A DNA stretch of 33,934 nt from Cryomorphaceae bacterium (lineage in GTDB: Bacteria; Bacteroidota; Bacteroidia; Flavobacteriales; Schleiferiaceae). The position numbers and the translations under genes are program-made. Of the stretch, positions 23,708-32,810 are shown piece after piece. The stretch covers positions 1 to 33,934 of the forward strand of contig JAFMBM010000035.1 of NCBI GenBank assembly GCA_017858515.1, in the 5' to 3' direction. Position 1 is the first letter of the stretch; each line of letters opens with the position of its first letter. The notes below the pieces were generated by a model. It searched no databases, was not told the DNA's origin, and was given only the letters and a program-made list of their open reading frames with translations.

Positions 23708-25226
23708 TGTTCTTTTGAAAGAGGGGCAAGATTTCATCCAAAAATTCGCGATGATTGGCTAATCGGGGAACTTTGTTCTGACCGCCCAGTTTTCCATTCC
23801 TTTTCATCCATTCGTGGAAAGTTCCTCTAGGAGCAATATGCACTCGAGGCATTGTTAAAGCCATATCCTTATGTCTCTTGGCCTCGTAATCTGTATTTAA
23901 CTTCTTTAGCTCGTTGTCTAAGTTCAGTTTAAAGTCTTCCAGATGATCGGGAATTGAATCAAATTCGATAATCCATTCATGAGAACCAGCCTTGCCATTT
24001 TTCATATAAACTGGACCGGCGGTATAATCTATAATGCTGCATCGGCATTCTTCACAGGCCTTGTCAATAGCGCGGTCTGCATTTTCAATAACGAGCTCTT
24101 CTCCAAAAGCATTGATGAAATGCTTGGTTCGTCCAGTAATTTTTATCCGAAAAGGATTTAAAGAGGTAAATTGGATGGTATCACCAATTTTATATCGCCA
24201 AAGACCTCCATTCGTAGAAATGATCATGGCATAATTCACTCCTTTTTGAACTTCTATAAGCGGAATGGCTAGGTCGCTTTTTGCGGAGTCCATAGGTATA
24301 AATTCATAGAAAATACCATAATCCAGCATGAGTAACAAATCATCTGCATAAGCCCTATCTTGAATTCCAAAGAAGCCTTCACTGGCGTTGTAAGTCTCAA
24401 AAAAGTGAAAGTTTTCTTGAGGGATGAGTTTCTCAAATTGTTGTCTGTACGGAGTAAACGACACTCCGCCATGCATATAGAGTTCTAAATTTGGCCAGAC
24501 TTCTTTTAGATGGGTTGCGCCACTAATTTCTAAAACGCGTTTCAGTAGAACAAGCATCCAGCTCGGCACGCCAGCAAGAGATGTAACATCTTCTTTTATA
24601 GTGCTTTGAGCAATGGCTTCTATTTTAGTCTCCCATTCGTCCATCAAGCTTATCTTATTGCTCGGTGTACTAATCATAGTTACCCAAAAAGGAAGGTTTT
24701 CAATGATAATAGCAGAGAGATCGCCATAAAAAGATTCATTCTCTAGATTGTTTAAGCGGGTACTTCCTCCTAAGCGCAAGCCTTTTCCGGTAAAAATTCG
24801 GGTTTCAGGATTGGCATTGCAATACAGCGAAAGCAGGTCTTTTCCACCTTTAAAATGACATTCTTCTAAAGACTCTTTGCTAACGGGAATGAATTTGCTT
24901 TTAGCATCTGTTGTGCCCGATGATTTCGCAAACCATCGAATTTCACTAGGCCAAATAATGTTTTGTTCTCCTTGTCTAACACGTTCAATGAGGGGAGAGA
25001 ACTCTTCGTAGTCAACAATAGGTACCCTTTCTGCAAATTCGCGATAGCTATTAATACTCGCAAAATCAAAGGTCTTTCCATATTCCGTTTGCGAAGCACT
25101 TCGAAGCAATTGCACCAACCACTCGCTTTGAACTTCATCGGGATATTTCATGAAGAGCTCGATCTGATGGAAGCGCTTTTTCATCCTCCATGAAATAAAA
25201 TTATTTATCAGATCAAAACTCATCAT
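23700..25226 (-). CDS. GH3-family acyl-adenylating protein
   Basis: This 508-residue protein belongs to the GH3 auxin-responsive promoter family, the plant group of acyl acid-amido synthetases in the adenylate-forming superfamily. The nucleotide motif S102-S-G-T-T106 (FAKSSGTTDAKSKFIPVS) is intact. A second region, YNASEGFFGIQD, fits the adenine/acyl-binding motif, and KITGRTKHFINAFGEE fits the hinge before the C-terminal lid. The start may be M1 (25226) or M2 (25223). Bacterial GH3 proteins are mostly uncharacterised; the acyl substrate and acceptor cannot be inferred. It follows the S9 peptidase by 6 bases and overlaps the propeller-like gene. Confidence 0.88.
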   Translation of the reverse strand: MMSFDLINNFISWRMKKRFHQIELFMKYPDEVQSEWLVQLLRSASQTEYGKTFDFASINSYREFAERVPIVDYEEFSPLIERVRQGEQNIIWPSEIRWFAKSSGTTDAKSKFIPVSKESLEECHFKGGKDLLSLYCNANPETRIFTGKGLRLGGSTRLNNLENESFYGDLSAIIIENLPFWVTMISTPSNKISLMDEWETKIEAIAQSTIKEDVTSLAGVPSWMLVLLKRVLEISGATHLKEVWPNLELYMHGGVSFTPYRQQFEKLIPQENFHFFETYNASEGFFGIQDRAYADDLLLMLDYGIFYEFIPMDSAKSDLAIPLIEVQKGVNYAMIISTNGGLWRYKIGDTIQFTSLNPFRIKITGRTKHFINAFGEELVIENADRAIDKACEECRCSIIDYTAGPVYMKNGKAGSHEWIIEFDSIPDHLEDFKLNLDNELKKLNTDYEAKRHKDMALTMPRVHIAPRGTFHEWMKRNGKLGGQNKVPRLANHREFLDEILPLFQKNND

Positions 25227-25232
25227 AGGGTT

Positions 25233-27275
25233 TTATTTAAGCCATTTATCAAGCCATCCGAAAAATTCGGAATGCCATAACAGTCCATTTTGTGGACTTA
25301 GAACCCAATGGCCCTCATTGGGGAAGTATAGAAAACGAGAGGGTACATTGCGAAGTTGAGCAGCTTGAAATGCTTCCATACCTTGGTTGATAGGCACTCT
25401 AAAATCCAATCCACCATGGATTACCAATAAAGGGGCATCCCAGTTTTGTACAAAGTTTTTAGGATTGAATTGGGTGTAAGAAGTTTTGAAGGCTGGATCC
25501 CAATAAGGACCTCCAATATCCCAATTGGCAAAAAACATCTCTTCTGTACTTCCGTACCAGCTTTCTAGATTGAAAAGCCCACAATGTGAAATAAGTGCTT
25601 TAAATCTTTTTTCGTGTATTCCAGCTAACATATAAACACTGTATCCACCATAACTGGCGCCAACCGCGCCCAGATTTTCTGCATCTACATAGGATTCTTT
25701 ACTTAAATCATCAATAGCAGATAGGTAGTCTTTCATGGCCTGACCTCCCCAATCTTTAGAAATATCTTCGTTCCAATCTACTCCAAATCCAGGTAAACCT
25801 CTGCGATTGGGAGCTACTACGATATAGCCATTGGCAGCCATTAGCTGGAAGTTCCATCTGAAGCTATAGAATTGTGATACCTGACTTTGTGGTCCACCTT
25901 GACAGTATAAAAGGGTAGGATGTTTTTTTGCTGGATCGAAATCAGGAGGGTAGATTACCCAAGTAAGCATCTGCTTTCCGTCTGTAGTTGTAACCATTCT
26001 TTTTTCTACACGACTCTTCAAAAGAGTAGAATAAATGTTGTCATTTACCTTGGTGATTTGAGAGAGCTTATTCTTTTTATCCAAGGCATAGAGCTCAGTG
26101 GCGTGATTCATATCCTGCCTTTCAACTACAATGGTTCCATTAGCATAAAGAAAATGATTGTAATTGTGTTGATCTGTAAGCAATGAACCTTCGGAAACGC
26201 GTTTGAACCCGTTCTTCTTAAAGGTAAATTCTATTTCATTTAATTGCTCCGTTCCATCTTTGGGGTGATTGTATAAAATCCGGTCTTCTTCGGCCCACAC
26301 ATAAGAAGAAACATAGTCTTTTTCAATTAGCTTGAATTTCTGACCCGACTTTACATCCAACAACCAAAGTTCATTAACATCACTTTCATATCCATCACGA
26401 GGCATGCTTGTCCAGCTAAAGAAAGAACCATCCGGAGACCAGCTTGGGTTTTTATCGTACCCCATCATTCCCTTGGTTATGTTGGATGTCGTTTTGCTTT
26501 CAATATTGTACAGGTAGATATCAGAGTTTGTGCTAATCGCGTACTCTTTGCCTACTTTTTTCTTGGATACGTAAGCAATGTTTTTACCGTCAGGACTTAG
26601 TTCAAAGTCTTCTGCACCGCCAAAGGGGAGCATTGGACTGTCGAAAGTTTCATCCTTCATTATATCGGTAAAATCAAAGGCCATGCTTTTGCCGCCATCA
26701 AGACGGATGCGAGTAAAGCAAACATGCTGGTTTTTATCGTCACTCCAGCTGTCCCAATGTCTGTACATGAGATCATCGGTTACCATGGCCTCAGCTTTCG
26801 GAAGATTCGGGTATAAATCGGAAGTGCTTTTTTGGGTTTTAAATTCCTTAGAAAATAGGAGGAATACAATTCCCTCTCTTTCATAGGCTTTTACATTCTG
26901 AATGCCCTCCGGAATCTCCGTGAGCTGTCGGATGTTTTGCCCGTCTGCATCCATAATATGGTATTGACCTTTGTAAACAAATCCAATTTTTTCGCCATTT
27001 AGAAGGTACTGGGCAGAATAGACCTTTCCGTTTATTTGGGTAATGGCCTTGCTTTCACCGGTGGTAATATCTACCTCGTATAACTCGCGTTTACTAGAAT
27101 TCTCATCTAAGTTATAGCGCGAGACGCCATAGATACTTTTCTTTCCGTTGGGATGAATATCTTCCAATCCGACACGACCTAATTCCCAAAGTTTTTCGGG
27201 AGTCATTACGTTAGTCGTTTGAGCGAACAGGCCAGTAAGTAGAAGAAAGGCTAAAAGGGTAGTGATTTTGCGCAT
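25233..27275 (-). CDS. Secreted S9-family prolyl oligopeptidase-like peptidase
   Basis: This 680-residue protein begins with a signal peptide (MRKITTLLAFLLLTGLFAQT), so it acts in the periplasm or outside. Residues of about 25-410 carry beta-propeller repeats with SPDGKNIAYVS and SWSPDGSFFSW units. The alpha/beta hydrolase domain follows, with the triad S541 (GASYGGYS), D624 (HGGLDFRVP) and H656 (NEGHWV). This is the dipeptidyl/acylaminoacyl peptidase type of S9, which removes peptides from the N termini of short substrates. It lies between DUF4286 and GH3 genes with 6-base gaps. Secreted S9 enzymes are common in peptide-feeding marine Bacteroidota. Confidence 0.93.
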   Translation of the reverse strand: MRKITTLLAFLLLTGLFAQTTNVMTPEKLWELGRVGLEDIHPNGKKSIYGVSRYNLDENSSKRELYEVDITTGESKAITQINGKVYSAQYLLNGEKIGFVYKGQYHIMDADGQNIRQLTEIPEGIQNVKAYEREGIVFLLFSKEFKTQKSTSDLYPNLPKAEAMVTDDLMYRHWDSWSDDKNQHVCFTRIRLDGGKSMAFDFTDIMKDETFDSPMLPFGGAEDFELSPDGKNIAYVSKKKVGKEYAISTNSDIYLYNIESKTTSNITKGMMGYDKNPSWSPDGSFFSWTSMPRDGYESDVNELWLLDVKSGQKFKLIEKDYVSSYVWAEEDRILYNHPKDGTEQLNEIEFTFKKNGFKRVSEGSLLTDQHNYNHFLYANGTIVVERQDMNHATELYALDKKNKLSQITKVNDNIYSTLLKSRVEKRMVTTTDGKQMLTWVIYPPDFDPAKKHPTLLYCQGGPQSQVSQFYSFRWNFQLMAANGYIVVAPNRRGLPGFGVDWNEDISKDWGGQAMKDYLSAIDDLSKESYVDAENLGAVGASYGGYSVYMLAGIHEKRFKALISHCGLFNLESWYGSTEEMFFANWDIGGPYWDPAFKTSYTQFNPKNFVQNWDAPLLVIHGGLDFRVPINQGMEAFQAAQLRNVPSRFLYFPNEGHWVLSPQNGLLWHSEFFGWLDKWLK

Positions 27276-27281
27276 GGCGTT

Positions 27282-27590
27282 TTATTTAGAGTCTATAACC
27301 TTTAATAAGGTGCGAAAAGCTACAATTTTTTGTCCGTATTTTTTCGCGGTTTCTTGACGTATTTTATTTGCAAAAAGCTGCTCATACAATTGGAATGATT
27401 CCATGTCAGCAGTAAAGTATTGAATCGAATAGGTTGTGCCTATTTCTTCTTCCACCAATACTTGAGAAAAGGTGTATCCAGAGAACAGTCCAGTTTCTAG
27501 CACTTCTTTGATGTGAGCATTGAGCATCCAAGCCTTCCATTCATCAAGAATAGAATCCTCTACGTTCACAGTAACATTGTAAATAATCAT
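27282..27590 (-). CDS. DUF4286 family protein
   Basis: This 102-residue cytoplasmic protein matches the DUF4286 pattern: MIIYNVTVNVEDSILDEW at the start, a central YSIQYF strand, and KYGQKIVAFRTLLKVI at the end. It resembles small dimeric alpha/beta-barrel (ferredoxin-like) folds. Function is unknown. In related genomes I recall it between a TPR gene and the rRNA dimethyltransferase gene. Here an S9 peptidase follows by 6 bases. Confidence 0.85.
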   Translation of the reverse strand: MIIYNVTVNVEDSILDEWKAWMLNAHIKEVLETGLFSGYTFSQVLVEEEIGTTYSIQYFTADMESFQLYEQLFANKIRQETAKKYGQKIVAFRTLLKVIDSK

Positions 27591-27621
27591 CGGATTATGA
27601 TTTTCTCAAAAATAAGTTAGC

Positions 27622-29436
27622 TCAAGGGATTATTTCTCCACGGAGAACACGAATTCGTCTTCTAGCCGCATCAGTATAAAAGCTGTCTTGATGCTTTGCC
27701 AATAGTTGACTGAAATATTCAGTAGCTAATTCATTGTCAAACAATTGATCTTGGTAAAGTAGACCTAAAGTATAGAGTGCCTCATCAGCAAGAATGTCTT
27801 CTCCGAAATTGTCTAACAGAAGTTTGAGTTCTTCCACGGCCTTTTCAAATTCCTTTTGATCTAAATGAATTTTGGCTTTCATCCATAAGGCCTCATCTTG
27901 AAGGCTATGGTCAAAGAATCCGATTTGCAAAGTATCCAAAACGCTGAGGGCTTCGGGATAAAGCTTCCTTACATATAATTTTTCTGCACGTGCATAAAAC
28001 ACAAGAGCTTCCGTATTGGTATCGAGTCCAACATTGTCTCTAAGAATTAAGCTATAAGCCATTGCATCATTCGCAATTACCTTAGAAACGCTGTGTTTTA
28101 AAGCATCGAATAGATTGGTGGCCCACTCAAATTCGCCTTGGTAAAAAGCCACTTTTGCGCGACTAAATTTGGCTTCATCGGCTAATTCCGTTCCTGGTCT
28201 AGCCTTTTCTACCTGAGCATAAAAGAGGATAGCCTCGTAATACTTTCCAGAGAAAGCCAACACATCGGCATAGGCCAAAAGGTTTAAATCGAGTTGAGCT
28301 CGAAGCGGATCAGGTATTTCTATTAGAGTATTTATTTTATTCAGAGCTTCTTCCGTTTGTCTTTTTTCAAAAGCCTGCAATCTTGCCCATTCTCTATGGC
28401 TCGAGGCAGTGTTTAAATCCAGGGGAAGTGAATTTAATACAGAGGAATACTGTTTAATCAGATTTTCTAGTTGTAGGCTATCTCGCTTTGAACTAGAATA
28501 GTATTCTAGACGCTGAGCTTCTAGCTTTTGTAAAACGGCAAGGAGATAGAATTCAGATTTAGGTCCTACTTCTAGGGTAATATAATCATAGGCCTTAATT
28601 GCAGTTGAGAACTCTTGATTTCGCAAGCATACATCGGCAAATTGATAGACTTCATATTGGGTTCTCCCCATTCTTTTATCAAGCGCTTTAAGTTGACGAA
28701 GGGCACCATTGAAGTTTTGCTCTTGAACGAAAACCCATACAAGAAGTTCACTGAAAACGGGATTGTCATTCAGTTGGATTTGCTCGATGATCTTTTGTTT
28801 TACCTCAATGTTGAGAGGATCGTTTTCGTCTGTACTTAAAGACTGTGCTAAGAAAAACTGAATAGTTTGCAGATAAGCCGGACTGGAAGGTATAAGGAGT
28901 AGATATTCATCAATAACCTTATCAATTTCACCCAATTCCCCATAAATCTGGGCCTTCTGATAATGGAAGTTGTATTGAGCATTTTTCTTTTCAGCTATTT
29001 CATAAGCCTGTAAGGCTTTGTCTAAAAGGCGGGCTTCTTCAAAGAATCGAGCGCTTTGGTAAACCGTATTGGGTTGAACTTCAATTTGATCTAAAACCAT
29101 TTTAAAGCTCTCATCTGCCTTGTTTTTATTCCCCTGAGCCAATTGTAACCTTCCCAGCTCAATGAGGTAATAGTCAATAGGACGTGGATTCTTTTTTAGA
29201 AATTTTTGAGTAAATTTCTCTGCAGATCGATAGTCATCAAGGAGTTCATAGCATTGAATAATTTTCTCGAATAAGCCTTTTTCTGGACGAATGGAAAATA
29301 CGTCCTCGTAAGTGGCAAGGGCTTTAGCGTATTCTTCTTGCTGAAAGTAGGCATCGCCTAGGGCTTCATTTGCATTCTGAGCTTGAGTAAGGCTACTAAA
29401 GAAAAGGCAAAGAAAGAGGGCGATGAGCCACCTCAT
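27622..29436 (-). CDS. Exported tetratricopeptide-repeat protein
   Basis: The protein has 604 residues from the ATG at 29436. An 18-residue longer frame exists, but 29436 begins a clean signal peptide (MRWLIALFLCLFFSSLTQAQ) and forms an ATGA overlap with the stop of the lipoprotein gene upstream. The mature chain is built of TPR-like helical pairs, for example GDAYFQQEEYAKALATYEDV and LGLLYQDQLFDNELATEYFSQ. TPR arrays act as protein-binding scaffolds, often in the periplasm or at the outer membrane. No partner is evident except the adjacent lipoprotein, with which it probably acts. Confidence 0.88.
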   Translation of the reverse strand: MRWLIALFLCLFFSSLTQAQNANEALGDAYFQQEEYAKALATYEDVFSIRPEKGLFEKIIQCYELLDDYRSAEKFTQKFLKKNPRPIDYYLIELGRLQLAQGNKNKADESFKMVLDQIEVQPNTVYQSARFFEEARLLDKALQAYEIAEKKNAQYNFHYQKAQIYGELGEIDKVIDEYLLLIPSSPAYLQTIQFFLAQSLSTDENDPLNIEVKQKIIEQIQLNDNPVFSELLVWVFVQEQNFNGALRQLKALDKRMGRTQYEVYQFADVCLRNQEFSTAIKAYDYITLEVGPKSEFYLLAVLQKLEAQRLEYYSSSKRDSLQLENLIKQYSSVLNSLPLDLNTASSHREWARLQAFEKRQTEEALNKINTLIEIPDPLRAQLDLNLLAYADVLAFSGKYYEAILFYAQVEKARPGTELADEAKFSRAKVAFYQGEFEWATNLFDALKHSVSKVIANDAMAYSLILRDNVGLDTNTEALVFYARAEKLYVRKLYPEALSVLDTLQIGFFDHSLQDEALWMKAKIHLDQKEFEKAVEELKLLLDNFGEDILADEALYTLGLLYQDQLFDNELATEYFSQLLAKHQDSFYTDAARRRIRVLRGEIIP

Positions 29437-29981
29437 AGGTTGGAAACATACTGCCGAGTACTGTCTAAAATTGGTTTTAGTCTTGTCCATTTATCTAGTC
29501 CTTCCTTCGTTTCTATATGTCTTAAACGAATTTTAGCCTGCAATTCTTGCAAGGCATTTTGCTCATCCAAAAGGTAGGTATGAAAAGACAAACTATCTAA
29601 TTCACCTTTTGAATAGGAATTACTAAGAGAAATCAACTGGCTTCTACTTAGATTCAGGGCATCGGCAATGGCAGAAGAATCTCCTCTTGACTTTCTAATA
29701 GAGCGCTCTACTCTTTGTAAATCAGAGAGTTCGTAGATCCAGAAAGAGCGGTTTGAGGTGTCTCTATAGTTTGATTTGAACCATTCGTATTGTTCGTAAA
29801 CTTCATCGCTAAGTGAATATAGTTTAACGTACTGAATACTGTCATAACAGCGGTTGATGTAGTCTAAAGAAGCCTGGATTTCTAGCTCGGCTTCTTCTTT
29901 AGCTTTATTTGAAGAGGATAGGCTGCAGCTTGCGCTGATAAGTCCTAGAATGAAAAGGAATGCAAATGCGCTGTATTTCAT
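29433..29981 (-). CDS. Small lipoprotein, probably coiled coil, unknown function
   Basis: This 182-residue protein has a lipobox SASC (C19) after a hydrophobic leader, so it is a lipoprotein. The rest is charged and helical with few aromatic residues beyond a WFKSNYR segment, suggesting a coiled coil. No family is recognised. It is joined by ATGA overlaps to serS upstream and to the TPR gene downstream. Its expression is therefore tied to an essential aminoacyl-tRNA synthetase, though its product acts in another compartment. A partnership with the TPR protein is the simplest inference. Confidence 0.75.
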   Translation of the reverse strand: MKYSAFAFLFILGLISASCSLSSSNKAKEEAELEIQASLDYINRCYDSIQYVKLYSLSDEVYEQYEWFKSNYRDTSNRSFWIYELSDLQRVERSIRKSRGDSSAIADALNLSRSQLISLSNSYSKGELDSLSFHTYLLDEQNALQELQAKIRLRHIETKEGLDKWTRLKPILDSTRQYVSNL

Positions 29982-31249
29982 ATTCTATCGAAATGTGTAT
30001 AGGGTATTAGTGCTTTAGGAATACGGATTCCATCCGAATCTTGATGGTTTTCAAGAAGCGCGGCTACGACTCTAGGTAAGGCGAGTGAGCTGCCGTTTAG
30101 AGTATGACAAAGTTGTGGTTTCCCTCCATCTTCTGGGCGATACCTCAGTTTTAGTCTGTTAGACTGGAAGGTTTCGAAGTTAGAAACCGAGCTTACTTCC
30201 AACCAGCGCTCTTGGGCAGCACTCCAAACTTCAAAATCGTAGGTTAAGGCGGAGGTAAAGCCCATATCGCCTCCACAAAGTTTTAAGACTCTGTATGGCA
30301 ATTCAAGAGCATCCAGAAGTGTTGCAACATGGTTTACCATGCTTTCCAGAGTTTCATATGATTTCTCCGGATTTTCAATTACAACCACTTCTACCTTGTC
30401 GAATTGGTGAAGTCTGTTTAGTCCCCTAACATCCTTGCCGTAAGAACCTGCTTCTCTACGGAAACAAGGTGTGTAGGCGGTGTTTTTAATTGGGAGTTGT
30501 TGGAAGTCAAGAAGATCGTTTCTGTACAAATTGGTAACTGGAACTTCAGCAGTGGGAATGGCATAAAGACCGTCGATAGGAACAACATACATTTGTCCTT
30601 CTTTATCAGGCAACTGCCCAGTTCCAAAGGCAGAATCCTCATTCACAAAATGTGGAGGTAGCACTTCTTGAAATCCGGCTTCAATGTTTTTGTCTAAGAA
30701 AAAATTGATGAGAGCTCTTTGCAAGCGCGCCCCTTTTCCCTTGTAAACAGGAAATCCAGCACCTGTTATTTTAACACCGAGTTCAAAATCAATGAGATCA
30801 AAATCCTTAGCGAGCTCCCAATGAGGTTTCGCTTGATCTACCAAGTTTGGAATTTCTCCAGATCGCCTCACTTCCACATTATCATCAGCACTTTTACCTG
30901 CGGGAACAGAATGATGAGGAATATTAGGGATCGCTCTAAGTTGTTCTTCTAATTGGTTTTCAATGTCTGAAAGCTTGGATACTAAATTCTTTTCTACCGC
31001 TTTTATTTCGTGCGTTCTTGCCTTTTTTGTTTCGGCTAAATCACGTTTTCCGCTTTTGTAGAGATCTCCAATTTCTTTTGAAAGCAGATTGGATTCTGCC
31101 AATAGATCATCGAGTTGTTTTTGAGTACTCTTGCGCTCCTCATCGATGTTCAATACGGAATGAAGATCAGAAGACATGTCGAGGCCACGCTTGGCAAGAC
31201 CGTTTAGAACTAGCTCAAAATTGTCGCGTATAAAGCTGGGCTGCAACAT
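29978..31249 (-). CDS. serS: Seryl-tRNA synthetase
   Basis: This 423-residue class II enzyme attaches serine to tRNA-Ser (and tRNA-Sec where present) in the cytoplasm. An N-terminal coiled-coil arm, which contacts tRNA, spans about residues 30-100. The catalytic core has TAEVPVTNLYRND, motif 2 (FRREAGSYGKD) and the later SSVSNFETFQSNRLKLRYR. Length is normal for the family. A terminator for rpmA lies about 40 bases upstream, so serS must have its own promoter in that gap, though none was clearly seen. Confidence 0.97.
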   Translation of the reverse strand: MLQPSFIRDNFELVLNGLAKRGLDMSSDLHSVLNIDEERKSTQKQLDDLLAESNLLSKEIGDLYKSGKRDLAETKKARTHEIKAVEKNLVSKLSDIENQLEEQLRAIPNIPHHSVPAGKSADDNVEVRRSGEIPNLVDQAKPHWELAKDFDLIDFELGVKITGAGFPVYKGKGARLQRALINFFLDKNIEAGFQEVLPPHFVNEDSAFGTGQLPDKEGQMYVVPIDGLYAIPTAEVPVTNLYRNDLLDFQQLPIKNTAYTPCFRREAGSYGKDVRGLNRLHQFDKVEVVVIENPEKSYETLESMVNHVATLLDALELPYRVLKLCGGDMGFTSALTYDFEVWSAAQERWLEVSSVSNFETFQSNRLKLRYRPEDGGKPQLCHTLNGSSLALPRVVAALLENHQDSDGIRIPKALIPYTHFDRI

Positions 31250-31287
31250 ATTAAAAAGAATTAGAAGGCTTATAATCAGTTTGGGTT

Positions 31288-31318
31288 AAAAAAAAAGCCA
31301 CCCTGTTAGGATGGCCTT
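31288..31318 (-). terminator. Intrinsic terminator after rpmA
   Basis: On the minus strand GCCATCC, a loop TAACA and GGGTGGC (31297-31315) are followed by a run of nine T. One stem pair is a G-T wobble. It ends the rplU-rpmA unit just before serS. Confidence 0.85.
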
Positions 31319-31342
31319 TTCCAATATTGAACGTTCTGGAGA

Positions 31343-31606
31343 TTAGGCCGTAATTTCAGGCTGAATCGAAACGTATGAACGATTATCTTTTTTCTTACGG
31401 AAAACAACCGTACCATCTACAAGAGCAAATAGTGTGTGGTCTTTTCCCATTCCCACGCCTTCGCCTGGATTGTGGTGTGTTCCGCGCTGACGAACAATAA
31501 TATTGCCCGAAATAGCTGACTGACCACCAAATATTTTAACGCCTAAGCGTTTGCTGTGTGATTCACGACCGTTTTTAGAACTACCGACGCCTTTTTTGTG
31601 TGCCAT
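31343..31606 (-). CDS. rpmA: 50S ribosomal protein L27
   Basis: This 87-residue ribosomal protein reaches the peptidyl transferase centre with its N terminus. The start [14 protein letters not shown] and the internal [17 protein letters not shown] and [17 protein letters not shown] are canonical. It follows rplU by 25 bases and ends before an intrinsic terminator. No N-terminal pre-sequence is present. Confidence 0.98.
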   Translation of the reverse strand: MAHKKGVGSSKNGRESHSKRLGVKIFGGQSAISGNIIVRQRGTHHNPGEGVGMGKDHTLFALVDGTVVFRKKKDNRSYVSIQPEITA

Positions 31607-31631
31607 CTTTTTCTATTTAAAGACTAATTAA

Positions 31632-31943
31632 TTAGCCTGCAATTTCTGTTATTGTTATTTGAGTCAAATATTGGCGATGGCCGTTTAGCTTTTGATAGCC
31701 TTTACGACGTTTCTTTTTAAATACCAACACTTTGTCACCTTTAAGGTGTTTCTCGATGCGAGCAGTAACTTTTGCTCCATCTATAGCCGGGGCGCCAACA
31801 GTGATACTTCCATCATTGTCTAAAAGAAGAACACGGTCGAAACTCACTGAGCTTCCCTCTTCTCCTTCTATGCGATGAACATACACCTTACGGTCTTTTT
31901 GCACTTTAAATTGCTGCCCTGCTATCTCTACGATTGCGTACAT
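31632..31943 (-). CDS. rplU: 50S ribosomal protein L21
   Basis: This 103-residue protein of the large subunit has the L21 start [14 protein letters not shown] and the basic segment [18 protein letters not shown], which binds 23S rRNA. It is the first gene of the rplU-rpmA pair and has a full promoter within 52 bases upstream. Confidence 0.98.
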   Translation of the reverse strand: MYAIVEIAGQQFKVQKDRKVYVHRIEGEEGSSVSFDRVLLLDNDGSITVGAPAIDGAKVTARIEKHLKGDKVLVFKKKRRKGYQKLNGHRQYLTQITITEIAG

Positions 31944-31963
31944 GCACTAATTTTTTTGGTCTG

Positions 31964-31995
31964 CAAAAGTACGCAAGCTTTTTAAATGTACCAAA
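31964..31995 (-). promoter_or_regulatory. rplU-rpmA promoter
   Basis: On the minus strand TTTG (31992-31995) and TACTTTTG (31964-31971) are separated by 20 bases and both match the Bacteroidota -33/-7 consensus exactly. The -33 abuts the stop codon of the upstream DUF2797 gene. Confidence 0.85.
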
Positions 31996-32796
31996 CTATC
32001 TTATGTCTAAATGAATAATCTTTCCTTCATGGCTTCTAACATTCAATACTTTCCCTTGCTCAAAGAGTAGGTATTGACCTCGAATACCAACTAAAGTGCT
32101 TGAAAATTGAGCTTCTTTTTCAAGGGAAATGCTTTTTTGATGTTCAAATGCGGTTGGTCGGGGATACTCAATTTTCAAAGGAATCTCGGAATTGCCACTC
32201 AGAAATACTTGAAGATGTTCGGGTACGAGAGACAGTACTTTTTGCTTTTCCTCGATTAAATCGATTGGGAAAAGAGAATTCCCCAGCATTTTTTTAACTA
32301 CGGTTTTATCCGAAATATGTTGTTTCAATGCCACTTCAAGCTCGCCAGCCAAATAGCGGTTCGGAACTTCGGCTAAAATGATTGCTGATGAGGCCCCCTG
32401 ATCTATCCAACGGGTAGGCATTTGTTCTTTTCGCGTAACGCCAACTTTTAGTCCGCCACTATCAGCGAGGTAGACTATGTGCGGCTTGAGTTGGTATGCT
32501 TTTTCCCATTCCAGATCTCTATCTTCAATTCCAAGATGCGCTTTACTCAATTCTGGTCTAAGGATAAAATCGCCGGCTTCAGGTTTACTATAGAAACAGT
32601 CATAACAGAAATTCTGCCTAAAGATTTTATCTACTTTGTAACCACAAAAGCATTGGGTTTTGTGTTGATACTGAAAATTCCAATGCTTGCCAATTAGGTC
32701 GTTGACCAACAGAAGATCATCACCTATTTCCAAGGTGTATTTTACCGGAGATTGGAAAAAGACCTTCATTTTTTTAAGAGGACCTGCAAAGAGCAT
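31996..32796 (-). CDS. DUF2797 family protein with zinc-finger-like cysteines
   Basis: This 266-residue cytoplasmic protein fits DUF2797. C49-x-C51 and C64-x2-C67 form a four-cysteine putative zinc knuckle. They are followed by a segment (HIVYLADSGGLKVGVTRKE) that resembles the GIY-YIG nuclease core, as noted for this family. Catalytic activity is not established. The start at 32796 gives MLFAGPLKKMKV; M10 is an alternative. It follows the GNAT/nitrilase gene by 14 bases and ends next to the rplU promoter. Confidence 0.8.
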   Translation of the reverse strand: MLFAGPLKKMKVFFQSPVKYTLEIGDDLLLVNDLIGKHWNFQYQHKTQCFCGYKVDKIFRQNFCYDCFYSKPEAGDFILRPELSKAHLGIEDRDLEWEKAYQLKPHIVYLADSGGLKVGVTRKEQMPTRWIDQGASSAIILAEVPNRYLAGELEVALKQHISDKTVVKKMLGNSLFPIDLIEEKQKVLSLVPEHLQVFLSGNSEIPLKIEYPRPTAFEHQKSISLEKEAQFSSTLVGIRGQYLLFEQGKVLNVRSHEGKIIHLDIR

Positions 32797-32810
32797 ATCG
32801 ATAGACTATC

